This document shows positions 10,880 through 23,419 of a stretch of DNA of 64,000 bases, piece by piece (position 1 is the first letter of the stretch; the number at the start of each line of letters is the position of its first letter). The stretch spans positions 2,542,001-2,606,000 of the forward strand of contig JALBUN010000023.1 in the NCBI GenBank assembly GCA_025174535.1, given 5' to 3'. The notes under the pieces were generated by a model. It did not search any database, was not told the origin of the DNA, and saw only the letters and a program-made list of their open reading frames with translations. The DNA is from Cantharellus purpuraceus (lineage: Eukaryota; Basidiomycota; Agaricomycetes; Cantharellales; Hydnaceae). Position numbers and translations under genes: made by a program.

Positions 10880-13800
10880 TTAGTATATGTTCCAACTCTG
10901 TATAAAAGGATCACCATCAATAAACAATCATCCATCTCAACAAAATTAGTTCACTCACTTTACGCCATCGCAATCCCCAATGTTCTGCGATGGGCCCTTC
11001 TATTCCAAAAGCAACGCCTTTGAACCACCAAAACGTACCTACAACTAAAAGTACGCAAGTGATAAACACACCATACTTGGTTTGCTCTTTGAGTCGACGG
11101 GATCGAAAGACGAATTGGTCGATTAAATGCCCCGTCATTAATACGGAGAAATATAAGGCAGGAAGCTGTACCAGATGTTGAGCAGATCGTATATTATAAG
11201 GGTGTGAAACTCACATAGTGGTGTACGTATGTCACCTGAGATATGCATGAGGCGTTAGTGTGCAACGATAGTAACTTGAAAACTTACACGACCCATAACA
11301 AGGAATGGCACTAAGGAAAGGTCAGATGGAATGCCAGGAGATGTCAGTAGCACTTACAGTAGTGAAAACTCCATCCAACGAAAGCAACCTTTCCAACGTA
11401 CAAGAAATGATCCCATTCCCCTGCCACAATATTAGACTGTACCTAGATGTGAAGTGAACAACCCACCTGGCTCAAAGTCATTGTAATGCCTTTGCATTCG
11501 TAACAGGTGTATGCCAAGGACAAACAGCGACATGATTAAGCTCGCTGTGCCGGACCACCAGATGATCGGTGTCCCTAACAGATAATATTTGACTTGAGTG
11601 TCAGCCCAGCCGCACATGCGGAGGCCTAAATGCATCCATGGCCAGTCAGTAGGTTTCGAAGCCAGCACATCCTCTTTGTCAGGGTCCGGAATGAGTGCAT
11701 TGTTCGATGTCATCATCGCCACATTGAGATGCCAGAAGTCCCGGAAGAATGGTGAACTATACAGAGACTGTTCACCGGGAGGAACTAGAAAGGGGAGTAC
11801 GTCAGTATTATACAAGGTAATCAGAGCGATCAATCACGTCTGTCGTTCCAATGACTCTCCACATTCCAATAGGTGTGCGTATCTTTGGGGTTGTCGTCTC
11901 TATCGCAACTAACCTCAACTTGCTTGAAACCCCACTGTGGTAGGACTGTATTGGCCGCACGCAGATAGCAACCAAGGTTATGATGCCGGAATCGCATACG
12001 AGTTGTCAAGGAATGTATCCGGCCGACATGCTCCCGGCTACCACGCTGAATGTCATCTACTACTTCTACAACCCAGTGGTCATTTATGTCTCCTGTGGTT
12101 GTGTTGCCGTAGCATGAAACTTCATGGTTGAGCTTGGTGATGGGCGCAGCGACGGGGTGGGAGTGCAGGTTACGAGACGTAGAAACATGTGATAGTCGCA
12201 CGACATCCCCATCTTGCAAGAACCGTAACTCGCCGTTGGGATTCAAGGATGGCTCACTCCACGGTTGCAGGATATCCCACTGGTTGTTGTCATCTTTGTA
12301 ATGATAGCATGTCACTTGTTGTTGATTTGAGCCGATGGGATAAGTTTGGACATGGGAGTGAAGTAGTCCCCCGCCATATCCAACATTCTTCAGGGTGACC
12401 TTGGAGCCGAACGCAATGTCTGAGAGAGAAATGAGTATTCGCCGAACAGTATTAATAGAACTAATGTAAAAGGTCACCAAGGGGGTTTTGGGCGAAGTCG
12501 TTTCCAACAAGATTGGCTTGAAACAAGGAGCTCATCTGAGCATCACCGGGTCCAGAATGGTTTAAGATCACGAAGTGAATCTTAAATGAAGCCATGTAAA
12601 CCAAAAGCGGGAGGAATATCAGGCAGACACCTCGGGCAATCCAATGCTTGATGTATGTCCGCTACAAAAAATCGTTGTTCAGGCAGAATAACCGAAACCA
12701 GTGAACAAGATTTACCACAGGCATTTTAAGATCACCAAACTTCTCCCAGAGGTCTTCAATGGTGTAGGCACCGACCAGCAAAGTAACGAATAGACCAACC
12801 CATTTGACGCTGTACAATGACGAAGTCAGTGGCGTCACAGTATGGGCTCACAAAGAAGCTTGCCTAGTTACGCAGCCAATAGAAAGACCCGTGAGCGACA
12901 GCCAGAGCCACCAGTCAAGTGAGAACGACCTTACTCAGGTCAATATCTTTGTGTCACTATTCATGGGATGGTGAGTTTTATACTCACTGGTACTGTTGAT
13001 TGTGAAACTTTGTCATGCAAAACACTGTGCTGAAGGTGAAGAAAAGAAGCATGGAGTCGAGAAGAATGAACCGCGATATACACAACCATGCCACATCTCA
13101 AAAAAAAATTTAGTTACGCCTTCCAACGTGATACATAATGGAAACACACCTAATAGCACCATTAGAGTAACAAGATGACAGGCTCTCCAAGTGAGGCCTA
13201 ATTCTACCGCCGTGTACCATGCAAGAGGGACCATTCCGACACCGAAGAGGGCGAGCATCACTCTCATGGCAACGAATGGCACATTTTCATCATATTGCGC
13301 CCCACTCTTAAACTCAAAATGGCCATCATAGCCTGATAGTGCGCCAGCAAGTCCGACCAGCATTTTCCCTAGTGGTGGATGAACATCAAAATAAAACTCC
13401 CTTTTGAGATAATGTGATCCAAATTTCCCGAAGTGGGCTTCATCCCAAACAACGCTATTTGCCTTGCCAATCTCGTAGAAGCGGGTCCAGCAAGATAAAA
13501 GTGTATATACGGCTGGCGTGATGTGCTCCAAGTTCTGCTGAATGAACTCGGTCTATATCGCATATCAGATGACATTGCTGAAGGTCGATGGACTGTGCTT
13601 ACCAGATTAGTGGGGGGAAGGTTTCCCCGCGTGGTCCTTCCTATACGTGGTATGTTTACGGGGCGCAGCTTGTCATGATACATATCCTTGTCATCACCGT
13701 ACTCTGTATCGTGTCTCCTACCTCCGTCAACATGTGACACTCCCGTGCTAGGCCGGACTCTGCGTCTGGCTCTGTCTCCGTCCATGTAGTGTAATGGAAG

Positions 13801-13953
13801 TTCCTCCTCGACAACGTTGCGAGGAGGGCCCCAATGAGTCTCAGTAGAAGTGGTGTTGGCTGGGTAGGGGACTTGTTCGAATTCTTCGGAGGTACGCGAG
13901 GGAGAGCCTGGCGGTGTACCTAGTTCAAGGACAACCTCAGACGGCTTAGGCAT
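10880..13953 (-). CDS. PMT2: Dolichyl-phosphate-mannose protein O-mannosyltransferase, PMT2 family
   Basis: ER membrane enzyme that moves mannose from dolichol phosphate to Ser/Thr of secretory proteins, normally as a PMT1-PMT2 heterodimer. After a soluble Pro/Arg-rich N-terminus (about 130 residues) the GT39 domain carries the catalytic DE motif in WDEAHFGKFGSHY and the conserved HPPLGKMLVGLAG. The lumenal MIR domain includes GGGLLHSHVQTYPIGSNQQQ, the PMT2-type signature. The C-terminal membrane block has LHLGLRMCGW and YYLLGTPIIWW. The true C-terminus is reached through a GTGAGT intron: RWRK joins SWNIY and a TAA at 10882-10880, so it does not end in the last long frame. About 760 aa, ten or so introns, apparently intact. 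Neighbouring fibrillarin is on the same strand. Confidence 0.95.
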
Positions 13954-14155
13954 TCGCTATTTAGCGGCAAGGGTTTGTGCCGTTGTTGCAGTAGGAGACA
14001 CGTCGAGGTGATGTTAGTTATTCAAGATTCGTCTGCTGGGCGCTTCTGGTCATAAGGCACAGAGTTTAAAACTCAAGGGGAAAAGGTACGCAAGGCGACA
14101 TTATATATTCCACTACAGAAATATGGACAGATACATGTCGAAACAGAGCCAGAGG

Positions 14156-15385
14156 TTAGTGTCGCCTATATTCGGCAATTAGCATAGCATGGTCCTAGAA
14201 AGAGTTTAGCCCAATACAGCCATCAGCCAAGCAAAAAACTCACGCGTTCATATGGCTACACAACAAGAGATCGGTCAAGGTGTCCATCTTAATAACTGAA
14301 GCATCAGCGTACCTCCAAGGTCAGTTGTTCCAAGGGCTTGAACTTCTCCCCAACTAGTCTTTTAGCTTCGCTGGCAAATACAGCTTCAGCAGGTGCCAGA
14401 GAATCAATGCAGTTGGCTTTGATCGATATCACAGCGTGTCCACCGTTTTTAAGGAAATGATGTGCATTGATTCCTACTATTCGGGCTTGATCCGGTTGCG
14501 CTACGTCCGCAAAGATGACATCCACGAGCGATAGCAACATCCGATACTTTTGTGGGTAACGAGCATCCTCAATAATTGCTGTGAAGGGGCTACTTTAGCG
14601 AAGGAAACCACTGTTGAAACTTTTGGACGCACGGATGACGTTCGTTCGCTTTTTGGCCATATTGATTAAGTCTCGACCTGATCGGTTGGAGAACTCGACG
14701 GCATACACCGTCCCTTCCTTCAATAAAGCCTAAGCGTATGCACAGAGAAATGACAATTCGTCTCACTGGACCAACCACGTCTGCTACGTGGCTCACGCTT
14801 GTCCCGCTAGCAGCACCGAGATAAAGCACCCTCTTTCCAGGAGCAATGAAAATATCATCCAGACCGCCCAGAATCCCAGCCGCCAACTTGCTCCGGAAGG
14901 GATTCCACACCCGATATTCAACCTTTGTCCCTTCTACATCGCCAGAGATCGAGATTCGCTTTTCACCGTAAACCGACTCGCCAGGTACGATATTCTTGGT
15001 GACAAGTAAGTGCTCCTTTCCCTTGGCGATATATACTCCTGGGTGTCGGTGAGGCTCAAGCACAACGTTAGAGCCACCTTTTGCGCCTCCGCGTCCACCG
15101 CCTCGTGACCCACCACGGCCCCGAGGTGCTCCACGACTCCCTCCACGGCCTCCACGTGAGACACCCCCGCCTCGCACACCCCAACCTGAAGAGCTGTCAA
15201 AAAATGGCTAGGAATATATTCTAAAGTATACCTCTACCGCCGCGCCCTCCGCCTCGCCCTCCTCGATCTCCACCCCGCCCTCGCCCACCTCCTCGCCCAC
15301 CAAATCCACCTCTGCCTCCTGATTCACCTTCAACTAGGATTAGAATGCATAGACATGGATTGTTGTGTCCTCACCGAAGGCCATT
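14156..15385 (-). CDS. NOP1: Fibrillarin, rRNA 2'-O-methyltransferase
   Basis: Catalytic subunit of box C/D snoRNPs in the nucleolus; methylates rRNA 2'-O positions and histone H2A Gln in known homologues. The N-terminal GAR domain is an RGG-rich run spread over two exons after a 10-nt first coding exon (MAF, 15385-15376). The Rossmann methyltransferase has the SAM loop [20 protein letters not shown], then [17 protein letters not shown] sequence and [20 protein letters not shown]. The last two exons give PYER and [12 protein letters not shown] before TAA at 14158-14156; they lie beyond the final long frame. Length about 320 aa is normal. Splice junctions joined cleanly. It faces the deubiquitinase gene across a 409-bp divergent spacer. 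Confidence 0.95.
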
Positions 15386-15794
15386 GGTTGTTGTCAGGCT
15401 ACAAGCTAATTTGGCCACCAAAAAAAAGTGAGCGGAGTTGTAAACACTTTCTTACATTGAAATTGAGTGTCCGACGCGAAGGTAACGGTAACCCTAGCCT
15501 TGGGAAGCGTAAGTCACAACTCGAAAGCTGGATTTTTTGGAATCGCCTGACTCCCTCGCCAACATCATATACATATAGGTACTATCGCTACTGACGAAGG
15601 TCGTCTTTTATCCACCGTTTGCTGACCCTGGCACTCACCTCAGAACCGTCCTCAGCTGTCTTGCGAAACACACAAAGCATTGAAGTTCTTTAAAAGGTGA
15701 TTTGTGTTCTACGCCTTCAGACATATCTCTTCTACATTGAAGCTTGTGTCTTAAATGTTTGATATTTTATAGAGGCATTGGGTGACCATCTCAA
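15386..15794. promoter_or_regulatory. Divergent spacer, fibrillarin / deubiquitinase
   Basis: 409 bp between two start codons pointing away from each other. It should hold both promoters and 5' UTRs. No further gene or strong known motif was recognised. Confidence 0.5.
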
Positions 15795-18700
15795 ATGGCA
15801 ACCCCCCACCCACATTACTCTCAACCTGGGCCCTCCTCGATTCCGTATCACCCTCCGCCCCCGCCTCCGCCTCCATATGCCTTTGGTGGAAATTCGCCTT
15901 ATCAGAATTCCCATCAGTCTCCCCCTAACGCTGTTCTTTCTCCCCCACCCCTTAGGTTGGCCACCGGCGCGGGACATGCCACATACCCTCACCAGAGTCC
16001 TGGTCGCAGCACCTCCGGGTTCCATCCTCACTTTCGTCAGCCGTATCAACCAGGCCTCTATCATTCTATAGATCATCCGCACCGCACGCGCCCTCCTCAA
16101 CCTCCATATCAGCCACAACACCTTGTCAATGGCGTACCCTTAGGCCGACCGCCTAATGGTCCACTCAGACAAGGTCAATTCGTCCATCCTACCGCACAAC
16201 GGCATCCTCTTCCTTCTTTCTCCCCCTCCTTTCACCCACACAATCACTCTTTTCCTCACTCCTCGCCAAGCTCTCCTTCTGCTCTCCCCAAGCAACTTCT
16301 CATGCCTCCACCCACTTCGCCTCCTCAATCTCAGACTCTTTCCGCCTTCCCTGCCGTACAGGCTCATCTGGATCAAGGACTTCCGGTATCACCTCATGAG
16401 CTTCAGCATGCTGCCGAGGCTCTGGCATCTTCATTCGTTCCGATTTCTCCAGTACTGCCTCCATCCCAAGTCCGACCTTCTCCTTCTGTTACCCAATACT
16501 CCGCGGAAAGTCAGCTGGCACCCTTGAATCTAACAGCTTCGGACCCAACTCTCGCATCTGTACGGGAAGCTTCCGAGCCCCACCAAGCCTTTCCAGATCG
16601 GACGGATGTCAGAAAAGGACTTGCATTACAGTCCCGGAGGCCGACCGTTATGAAAGCGGTTCCCTTCACTGTATCCTCAGCTGCTCGTCCCCCTTTGTCT
16701 TTTTATGATTCGCTGATAGTCTCAGAAGAAGCAGAGAATACACTTTCGCGGTCTCCACAGGCAGACGAACTTCCCCTGACCCCACCTCCGGATGTCAAAA
16801 CGCTTACAGACACCCCGAATGGACCTGACTCGCCCCCATCACAAAGCCTAGCTTCATCTGCCACAACCACCACAACACCTGCTACATCAACGGCACCACA
16901 TACACCTACACCTGGTTCCCCGCACTCGTCAATGACATCCGTGTCCTTGCCGAATAAATCCCCTTCCAGCGTCATGCGCGATGTATCTCCCACCCCTTCG
17001 AGTGCAAAAGTTGCCACACACTCACCAGTTCGTGAGTCTGAAAGTGCCCCCGAACTCCCGTCAGTACAGCAGTCACAGACTTCTGCAATTATGCCAACCC
17101 AACCACCTGTCAAAAAGACTTGGGCGTCTCTTCTTCGTCCCTCGTCTAATGGGACACCCAATACAGCTAGTGCAGTGGGTTCCAATGGTCTTCCAACTTC
17201 CTCCGTTCAGGGCTTCTCTATCCCAGCATCTCCCTCGACAATGCCAACAGGGCACCGGCCATCTCTATCAAGCCCAGATATTTTCACGCTTCTTACAGCA
17301 CCGAATGCTCTGGTTGGTCAGATCCCCCCGGTGCGGACACGAGGAATAGTAAATTTGGGTAACATGTGTTTTGCGAATACCGTTCTACAAGTGCTAGTGT
17401 ACTGCCCGCCTTTCCATAAACTCTTTATTGAATTGGATAGGCACGTGCCTGGACCCAAGGTGAAAGAGAATGGTCGGGTGGATGCCACAAGGACACCTCT
17501 GGTCAATGCAACGTGAGCTCCACGCCTATTATTGACAATTTTATACGTTTCTCACAAGGGCTGACGCATGCTCAGTGTGACTTTCTTGAAGGAGTTTCGT
17601 GCTCTTACTCCACATTCAAGCAAAGGTCAGAAGGAAGTGGAGGAAGAGGACAAAGGAAGAGATTCTCTTGTGCCAAGTTACATCTACGATGCTCTGAAAG
17701 AGAAAAAACGATTCGATTCTATGCGGGTACGTACAGTAAACACCATCTTGATCCGTGAATATGACTCACCTTTCGGAATCTCATCTAAGGGAGGTCAACA
17801 AGAAGATGCAGAGGAGTTCTTGGGATTTTACCTTGATACTCTTGAGGAAGAATTACTACCGATGATCAAAGGCTCTCCTCCAACATCGGTCTCTATCTCT
17901 AACGCTGCTGTTGAAGATCGAGCGGACCTGGAAGATCATTCGGACGGATGGCTCGAGGTCGGGAAGAAGAACAGAATGGTTGTAACGCGAACGGTTAGGG
18001 GTTCAGGTTGTTGAAATTGCGACTAAACTAATTGTTAACCGGTTACAGCATAAGGTCCTTGAGTCACCTATTAGTCGGATATTCGGTGGGAAATTCCGCA
18101 TAGAACTTAAAGTTCCGGGAGCTCGGCAGTCCGCAATGCTAGACCCTTGGAGTCGTCTTCAGCTCGATATTCAGGTTTCAGTTTATTTATGTGTTTCATA
18201 ACTCCATAACTAAACAAACACTCCGCAGCCGGATTATGTCCGCACCATTGAAGATGCTCTGCGCAACATCGCAACACCTGGAACAGTCCATGTCACATCT
18301 TCATCACGACCTGGTATACAAGTCGATGCGAGCCAGCAAACACTGATTGAAATGCTTCCGTCAATTTTGGTTTTGCATTTGAAGCGGTTCTTGTACGACA
18401 CGACAGTGAATGACGTAGTCAAGCTGAGCAAAAAGATCGCATTTGGAACAGAATTGGAAATTCCTAAGGGTAAGCGTGACGGGTTTCCCTGATTTATGTT
18501 TAACGAATTGCACAGAGATCATGGCGCCACCACGGTGCTCAAGACTCACGAAGTATAAACTGTTTGGTGGTGAGTAATTTGGTGATGCCGCTAAATGACA
18601 TGTTGAACTCGCATCTCCTAACCAGTGCTTAATCACCATGGCGGCTCTGCGACTGGCGGTCACTATACGCTCGACGTGCTACATCCAAACCCATGTGACG

Positions 18701-18852
18701 AAGGTCGCGAAGGATGGATCCGAATCGACGATGAGTTCGTGCAGAACATCCGTCCGGATGACTTGCCAGCGAAGGATGCGGGAGATGACCGCAGCGCATA
18801 TCTGCTCTTTTATAGAAGGGTGCACTCCCCTGGTTCTGGGGTACTGATGTAA
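15795..18852 (+). CDS. UBP3: Ubiquitin carboxyl-terminal hydrolase, USP10/Ubp3 type
   Basis: Cysteine protease of the USP (C19) family; Ubp3/USP10 members remove ubiquitin from 40S ribosomal proteins and trafficking factors. About 510 N-terminal residues are Pro/Ser-rich and disordered. The USP fold begins at RGIVNLGNMCFANTVLQVL with the catalytic Cys, followed by the QEDA box GGQQEDAEEFLGFYLDTL, the central LPSILVLHLKRFLYD and the His box HHGGSATGGHYTLDV with the catalytic His, then GWIRIDDEFV. The protein ends RRVHSPGSGVLM. Five or more short introns break the catalytic part; the N-terminal half is one long exon. The HEL2-type ligase starts only 169 bp downstream on the same strand. Assignment to Ubp3/USP10 rather than another USP rests on layout and catalytic-core residues. 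Confidence 0.9.
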
Positions 18853-19021
18853 TAATATAATGCTGGTGTAGCACAAGTAGAGAATATCAGAATAATGACA
18901 TGCATTTCACCCGCGGCGCAAGCGCGATCGAGTCAGTTCCGGTATAATGACTCTTAATTAGTTCCCAACTCCGCTTAAGAGCCTGCCTTATTCTACACCC
19001 CAACTTTACTCATCGAGGAAT

Positions 19022-21518
19022 ATGTCCACTGCGCGTGGAACTCCAATTCAGACGCAATCTCGCCATGGTGGCAATGGCGGTCGCAAGCACCGTGGCCACA
19101 TTAAGGACTCTGGCAATGCTGTTCTCGGTCCAGAGCAGGCGGTTACTGACAAGGCTGTTACTGACAACGAAGTGGGTCAGTCTGAAGACGGTGTTGTATG
19201 TTGGATATGCGCAGAGCCTGTCAAGTTCTCCTCAGTTTCCGCATGTAATCATCGAACTTGCCACGTTTGTGCTCTCAGACTCAGGGCACTGTATAAGAGG
19301 ATGGATTGCACATTTTGCAAGGTGAATATTTGCCATAAAACTTGCTCTATACCATGAGTGGCTGATGTGTAGCTGTATGCTTAGTATCCCCAAGATACAT
19401 TGATCTTCACACTCTCTCCAGACGATGTCTTTGACTCCTACACATCCGACCGGATCCCTTTCAAAGACAACAAATTATCTGTCTTCTTTGAATCACAAGA
19501 AATGATGGAAGAGACCTTAATTCTCTTACGTTTCAATTGTCCCGAGTCCTCTTGCGACTTCACCGCTCATGGATGGGGTGATTTGAAGATGCATGTCCGA
19601 GCAGTACACGGCAGATCAATGTGGTAAGTGACTGCATGCATATGTATATGATAAGTATGTCAACCTCAAAAATAACATCTATTTTTTGTAGCGATATGTG
19701 TATTCGACATAAGAAAATATTTGCACACGAACATGTGCTTTATCACCCGTCGCAGCTTCCCTTACATTTACCTTCGATTCCACACCGGCCCACGAAGAGT
19801 CAAACATCCGGCAAAGTTGAAGGGGGGGTGCACCCTATGTGCCAGTTTTGCAATGAATGTTATTTCGGAGACGATGAGCTCTTCACCCACATGCGAGAAC
19901 GACATGAAGAATGCTTCTTGTGTAAAAGGGGTGGCATTAGAGATCAGTAGTATGTCTCTCATCCCGAGTTTCGTCTCTTACTGATGAGAATCGTTAGCTT
20001 CAAGGACTACACTAGCCTAGTGAGCATTTGGCATGCTATACTGACAATTTTACAAAGTACTTTACTGACTGTCGCCTCAGGAAACACATTTCAATGTAGC
20101 ACATTTTCCGTGTAAGGACTCTGAGTGCCTGGCTCAGAAATTTGTTGTGTTTGGTACTATTCTTGATTTCAAAGCGCACGTGGTTGAGCAACATGGAGGC
20201 GAAATGACTGCACGAGACAGGAAAGACGCTCGTCGAATAGAAGCAGCGTTTGAAAATGATGCTCCAGGAGAGTCTGGAAGTAGTAATCGACGGCATGGCA
20301 GGGGCAGGGGTGGGGAAAGGGAACGAGAAACTCTTGAATCTGGTCCAGTGCGAAGTCGGCGCCGAGAAGCATTTAGAGGTGCTTTGACAACCGAGTCCAC
20401 AGGTCAACCCTCCCCACAACCACGAGAAGATGATCAAATTCTTTCATCCACAGACGTCGACTCGGTGACAGCGGAGTGAGTTGTCTAAGGTTTAATTTAT
20501 GGCTTGTGTTGACATTCATTACATCTCCTAGCCGCCAGGCAGCTTTAATGGCTCGAGTCAATACTCTGACATCAAACTCAACAACTGCTGGAGCAGCCAT
20601 CAAGGCCGCCATTCGATCATATAGATCTTCAGAATCCGGTCCAAAGGACCTCATCTCTACTGTCTTCAATGTCGTGAACCGTGATCTGGATGGGTCTGCA
20701 AGTCTCATTAGTTCCCTTGTGGAGCTACTTGACGATGAAGATAAACGAAGGGAACTTCTGGCCGCATGGAACGGTTTCAAGATCGAGGTAAGTTATCACT
20801 TTCAAACACCTTGATTGCATCTAAGATGTTATTCGGTGTCATACAGCACCGTAAACAATTTCCAGACCTGATTCCAACTGCTATTGGTTCTGAGTACGCA
20901 GGAGTGGCTGGAGGACGCGTGTTAAATGTGAAGCATTCTACCACTCTTCGATCATCTTCCGCCCAGTCGTCCAGGCAGGTTTGGGACCGGGTTGCGCAAG
21001 CAGCGGCTTCTTCTTCGACCTCGCGTCCTTATTCTGTTCCTGCCGTGGGCTCTCGAGACCGATTCCCTACTCTAACTGCATCAAGGACAAGTCCGGTTGT
21101 CCGGCAGTCGCAGCACAACACTGCGTGGTCTTCAGCGGGGTCATCTCTTCCCTCATCATCCTCGATAGAGAATACTGGAATTGGCTCTAATTCGCGTACT
21201 CCGGCCCCAACAGCTCGAGCACCCCCCCCGCGAATGTCTTCAGCACTCTTCCCAACCTTACCTTCTTCAGGGTCAAACACCAACCAACATAAACCTGCTG
21301 TCAGTGGCAACCGGTCACTGCAGCACATCCTTGGAGATGCAAGTGTCCCATCGGCCAACCCTTGGGGCTTTAAAAGAGAAGATTCCAAAGCGGTTTCAAC
21401 CGTATCCGTAACTCAGAATGGCACAGGCCAACAGCCAGTCACTGATACTACCAAAGGGAAGAAAAAGAAGGGGAAAGACAAGCAGATGTTATTCACCCTA
21501 GGCTCCTTTCCCACGTGA
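19022..21518 (+). CDS. HEL2: RING E3 ubiquitin ligase Hel2/ZNF598
   Basis: Ligase that senses collided ribosomes and ubiquitinates 40S proteins to start ribosome-associated quality control. The N-terminal RING is CWICAEPVKFSSVSACNHRT, CHVC, then CTFC. After an intron comes the linker PQDTLIFTLSPDDVF and C2H2 fingers: CPESSCDFTAHGWGDLKMH, a cytosolic-finger CQFCNECYFGDDELFTHM with CFLC, and HFPCKDSECLAQKFVVF. A basic ERERETLES-type region and a Ser-rich middle lead to a C-terminal lysine block KGKKKKGKDKQ. About 680 aa in six to seven exons, apparently complete. This domain order is diagnostic for Hel2/ZNF598. It sits directly behind the gene for the opposing deubiquitinase. The downstream oxidoreductase is convergent, 163 bp away. 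Confidence 0.93.
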
Positions 21519-21681
21519 AGGTTGTATCATGTTTTAGTGCCGAGGCCAGTGGCCCTTCGTTTTTCGCTTTTTTTTGTTTTGGAGGGGTGGGGTTGTTTGC
21601 CATAGTATTATCTATACGGCCACACTTATGTACTGAGAAACTGGTTATAGAATCTTCCCAAGTAGAAAGACTAAAAACCTG

Positions 21682-23369
21682 TTACAGCTTGCCTTTGTGG
21701 TCTTTGCGCATGCGGATAACTATCTTTCCAAATTGGGATCCTCGTTTCATTGCCTCGAATCCTTCTTCAAAGCTTTCCAGTCCGTCAAGAATGTCAGACA
21801 CTACCGGCACGATCTTGTGCTTCGTAATGAAATCCGTGGCTTCCATTAATTCCCGTTGCGACCCCATGGCAGTACCTGTAATATCTGTTGAAGAAACAAA
21901 ATTTGAAATGGTCCACAATGCCAACCGCACCTTTGAGTTCTATATTATTTAACACCTCGCGCATTGTAAAAGTGATCTTCGGTGAAGCCGTCCTATCTGA
22001 TGGATTGAATGCAGTTCACTGCATATATAACGGTTTGCTCACATCCCGTAGCACACTAGCTTTCCACCGGCTTTCATAAGCCTAGATGTTTTGCTAAGAA
22101 TATCGCCTCCAGCCGAGTCGATCACAGCATCCAGCGTAGCATCTTGTTCTTTCAGAAGCTTTCCCAACTCGCTCGGCCATGTGTCCGCAAAACAGTGAAA
22201 TGTTAGATATGTTAGATATACCGCACAAACAAGAAGCGGCTCACCAGATTTGTAGTTGAATCCCGCCTTACATAAACGAAAAAGACCAGTAAGATGGCGA
22301 ATGACGATGATGTGACAAAAGAACATGCATGCCTTTGCACCCAAAGCAACTGCTTTAGCAATCTTGTCCTCGCTTCCGCTAAATGATATGTGGCGAATCA
22401 GTAGAAGAAATATCAACTGATGAGGACTGCAATAACCTTGTAACATACACATTCGCACCAAGGGCAACTGCTAATTGTTGGGCCACAATGGCAACGCCGC
22501 CTACGCATGTTGATTACTACAAGAAGGGAGAATTCCATCGTATTGAATGCACCTCCAATCCCAGTAATGAGAATGTTGTGACCTTGCTGCACTTGGGCTT
22601 GACGATTCACGGCTCTATTTGCACCAAGCGTGTGAGAGAAAGACATGGCCACACGAAGAGATACGCAAACCTCCACGCTGTAACACCTGCTAGAGGCCAG
22701 GCTGCAGCATGCTCATCGTCGAGGTAAGATGGAGTCTCCACGACCTCATCGCGTTCCACGACTACATACTCGGAAAATGTCCCTATGGCAGGGTCCTTCA
22801 CTCCCCCAATAACAGCAAATCTAAATGGGATAGGCTCAAACATGTGTCTTCATTACAAATAGAGTAAGGCCTCATACTTGCGCTCTGGGCCCGTTGCGTT
22901 CGATTTCCATCCCCTCGAGGGGGTGAGGAACACTCGTTTATCGATCAACTCGTCGTCTTCGAGTGCGCTGTCAATCACCGTCCCTAAGAGGTGCAAAGAA
23001 ATAGCAAAATTCGGTGATTCTTTCGAAAACTAGTACCACTCGCCTGCACCATCTGCTCCAAGCACCGAATTAAGTGAAATACCAGGATATAAATTCTTGC
23101 GAAGCCATAGCTAGGGCTGAAGATGCATAGCAAGTTTGGTACAGAATAAGAGTGCCTACATCTCTATGGTTAAATGCTACGGCCCCCATTTGGACCAAGA
23201 TTTCAGAACCCTTCAGTGGAGGAATTGGACGCTCTACAATGTGTGCATCGTGGTAGATGGGTGACTTATCCTCAGCTGACTTCTCGAGGATGAGTGCCTT
23301 CGTTTTCATTGTTGTGATAGTAGGCATTTTACTAAACCTCTTCATTGCCGCGTGTCCACATGCGCCCAT
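21682..23369 (-). CDS. MDR-family NAD(P)H oxidoreductase (zinc-binding dehydrogenase-like)
   Basis: Medium-chain dehydrogenase/reductase, near quinone-oxidoreductase-like fungal proteins. Visible in order: substrate domain VERPIPPLKGSEILVQMGAV and NHRD, then RKNLYPGISLNSVLGADGAG, the conserved GTFSEYVVVERDEVVETP and WPLAGVTAWR, the nucleotide-binding ILITGIGGGVA and SGSEDKIAKAVALGAK, and C-terminal GSQFGKIVIRMRKDHKGKL. About 360 aa, with seven or more introns; parts I joined stay in frame. Three ATGs are possible starts (23369, 23327, 23309); the homologous core begins at MKTKALIL, so the earlier ones may be 5' UTR. I see no structural-zinc cysteine quartet. Substrate unknown. TFIIIC gene ends 50 bp upstream on the same strand. 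Confidence 0.82.
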
Positions 23370-23419
23370 AGTCGCATAAGCGTGTGTAATTGGTTAGTCC
23401 TAGCCACCTACGCGTCTCA

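Noticed and set aside
10917..11138. PMT2 ending at 10917
   Set aside because: A GTGAGT donor after RWRK leads to an exon SWNIY-stop, the expected PMT C-terminus, so the true stop is at 10882-10880.
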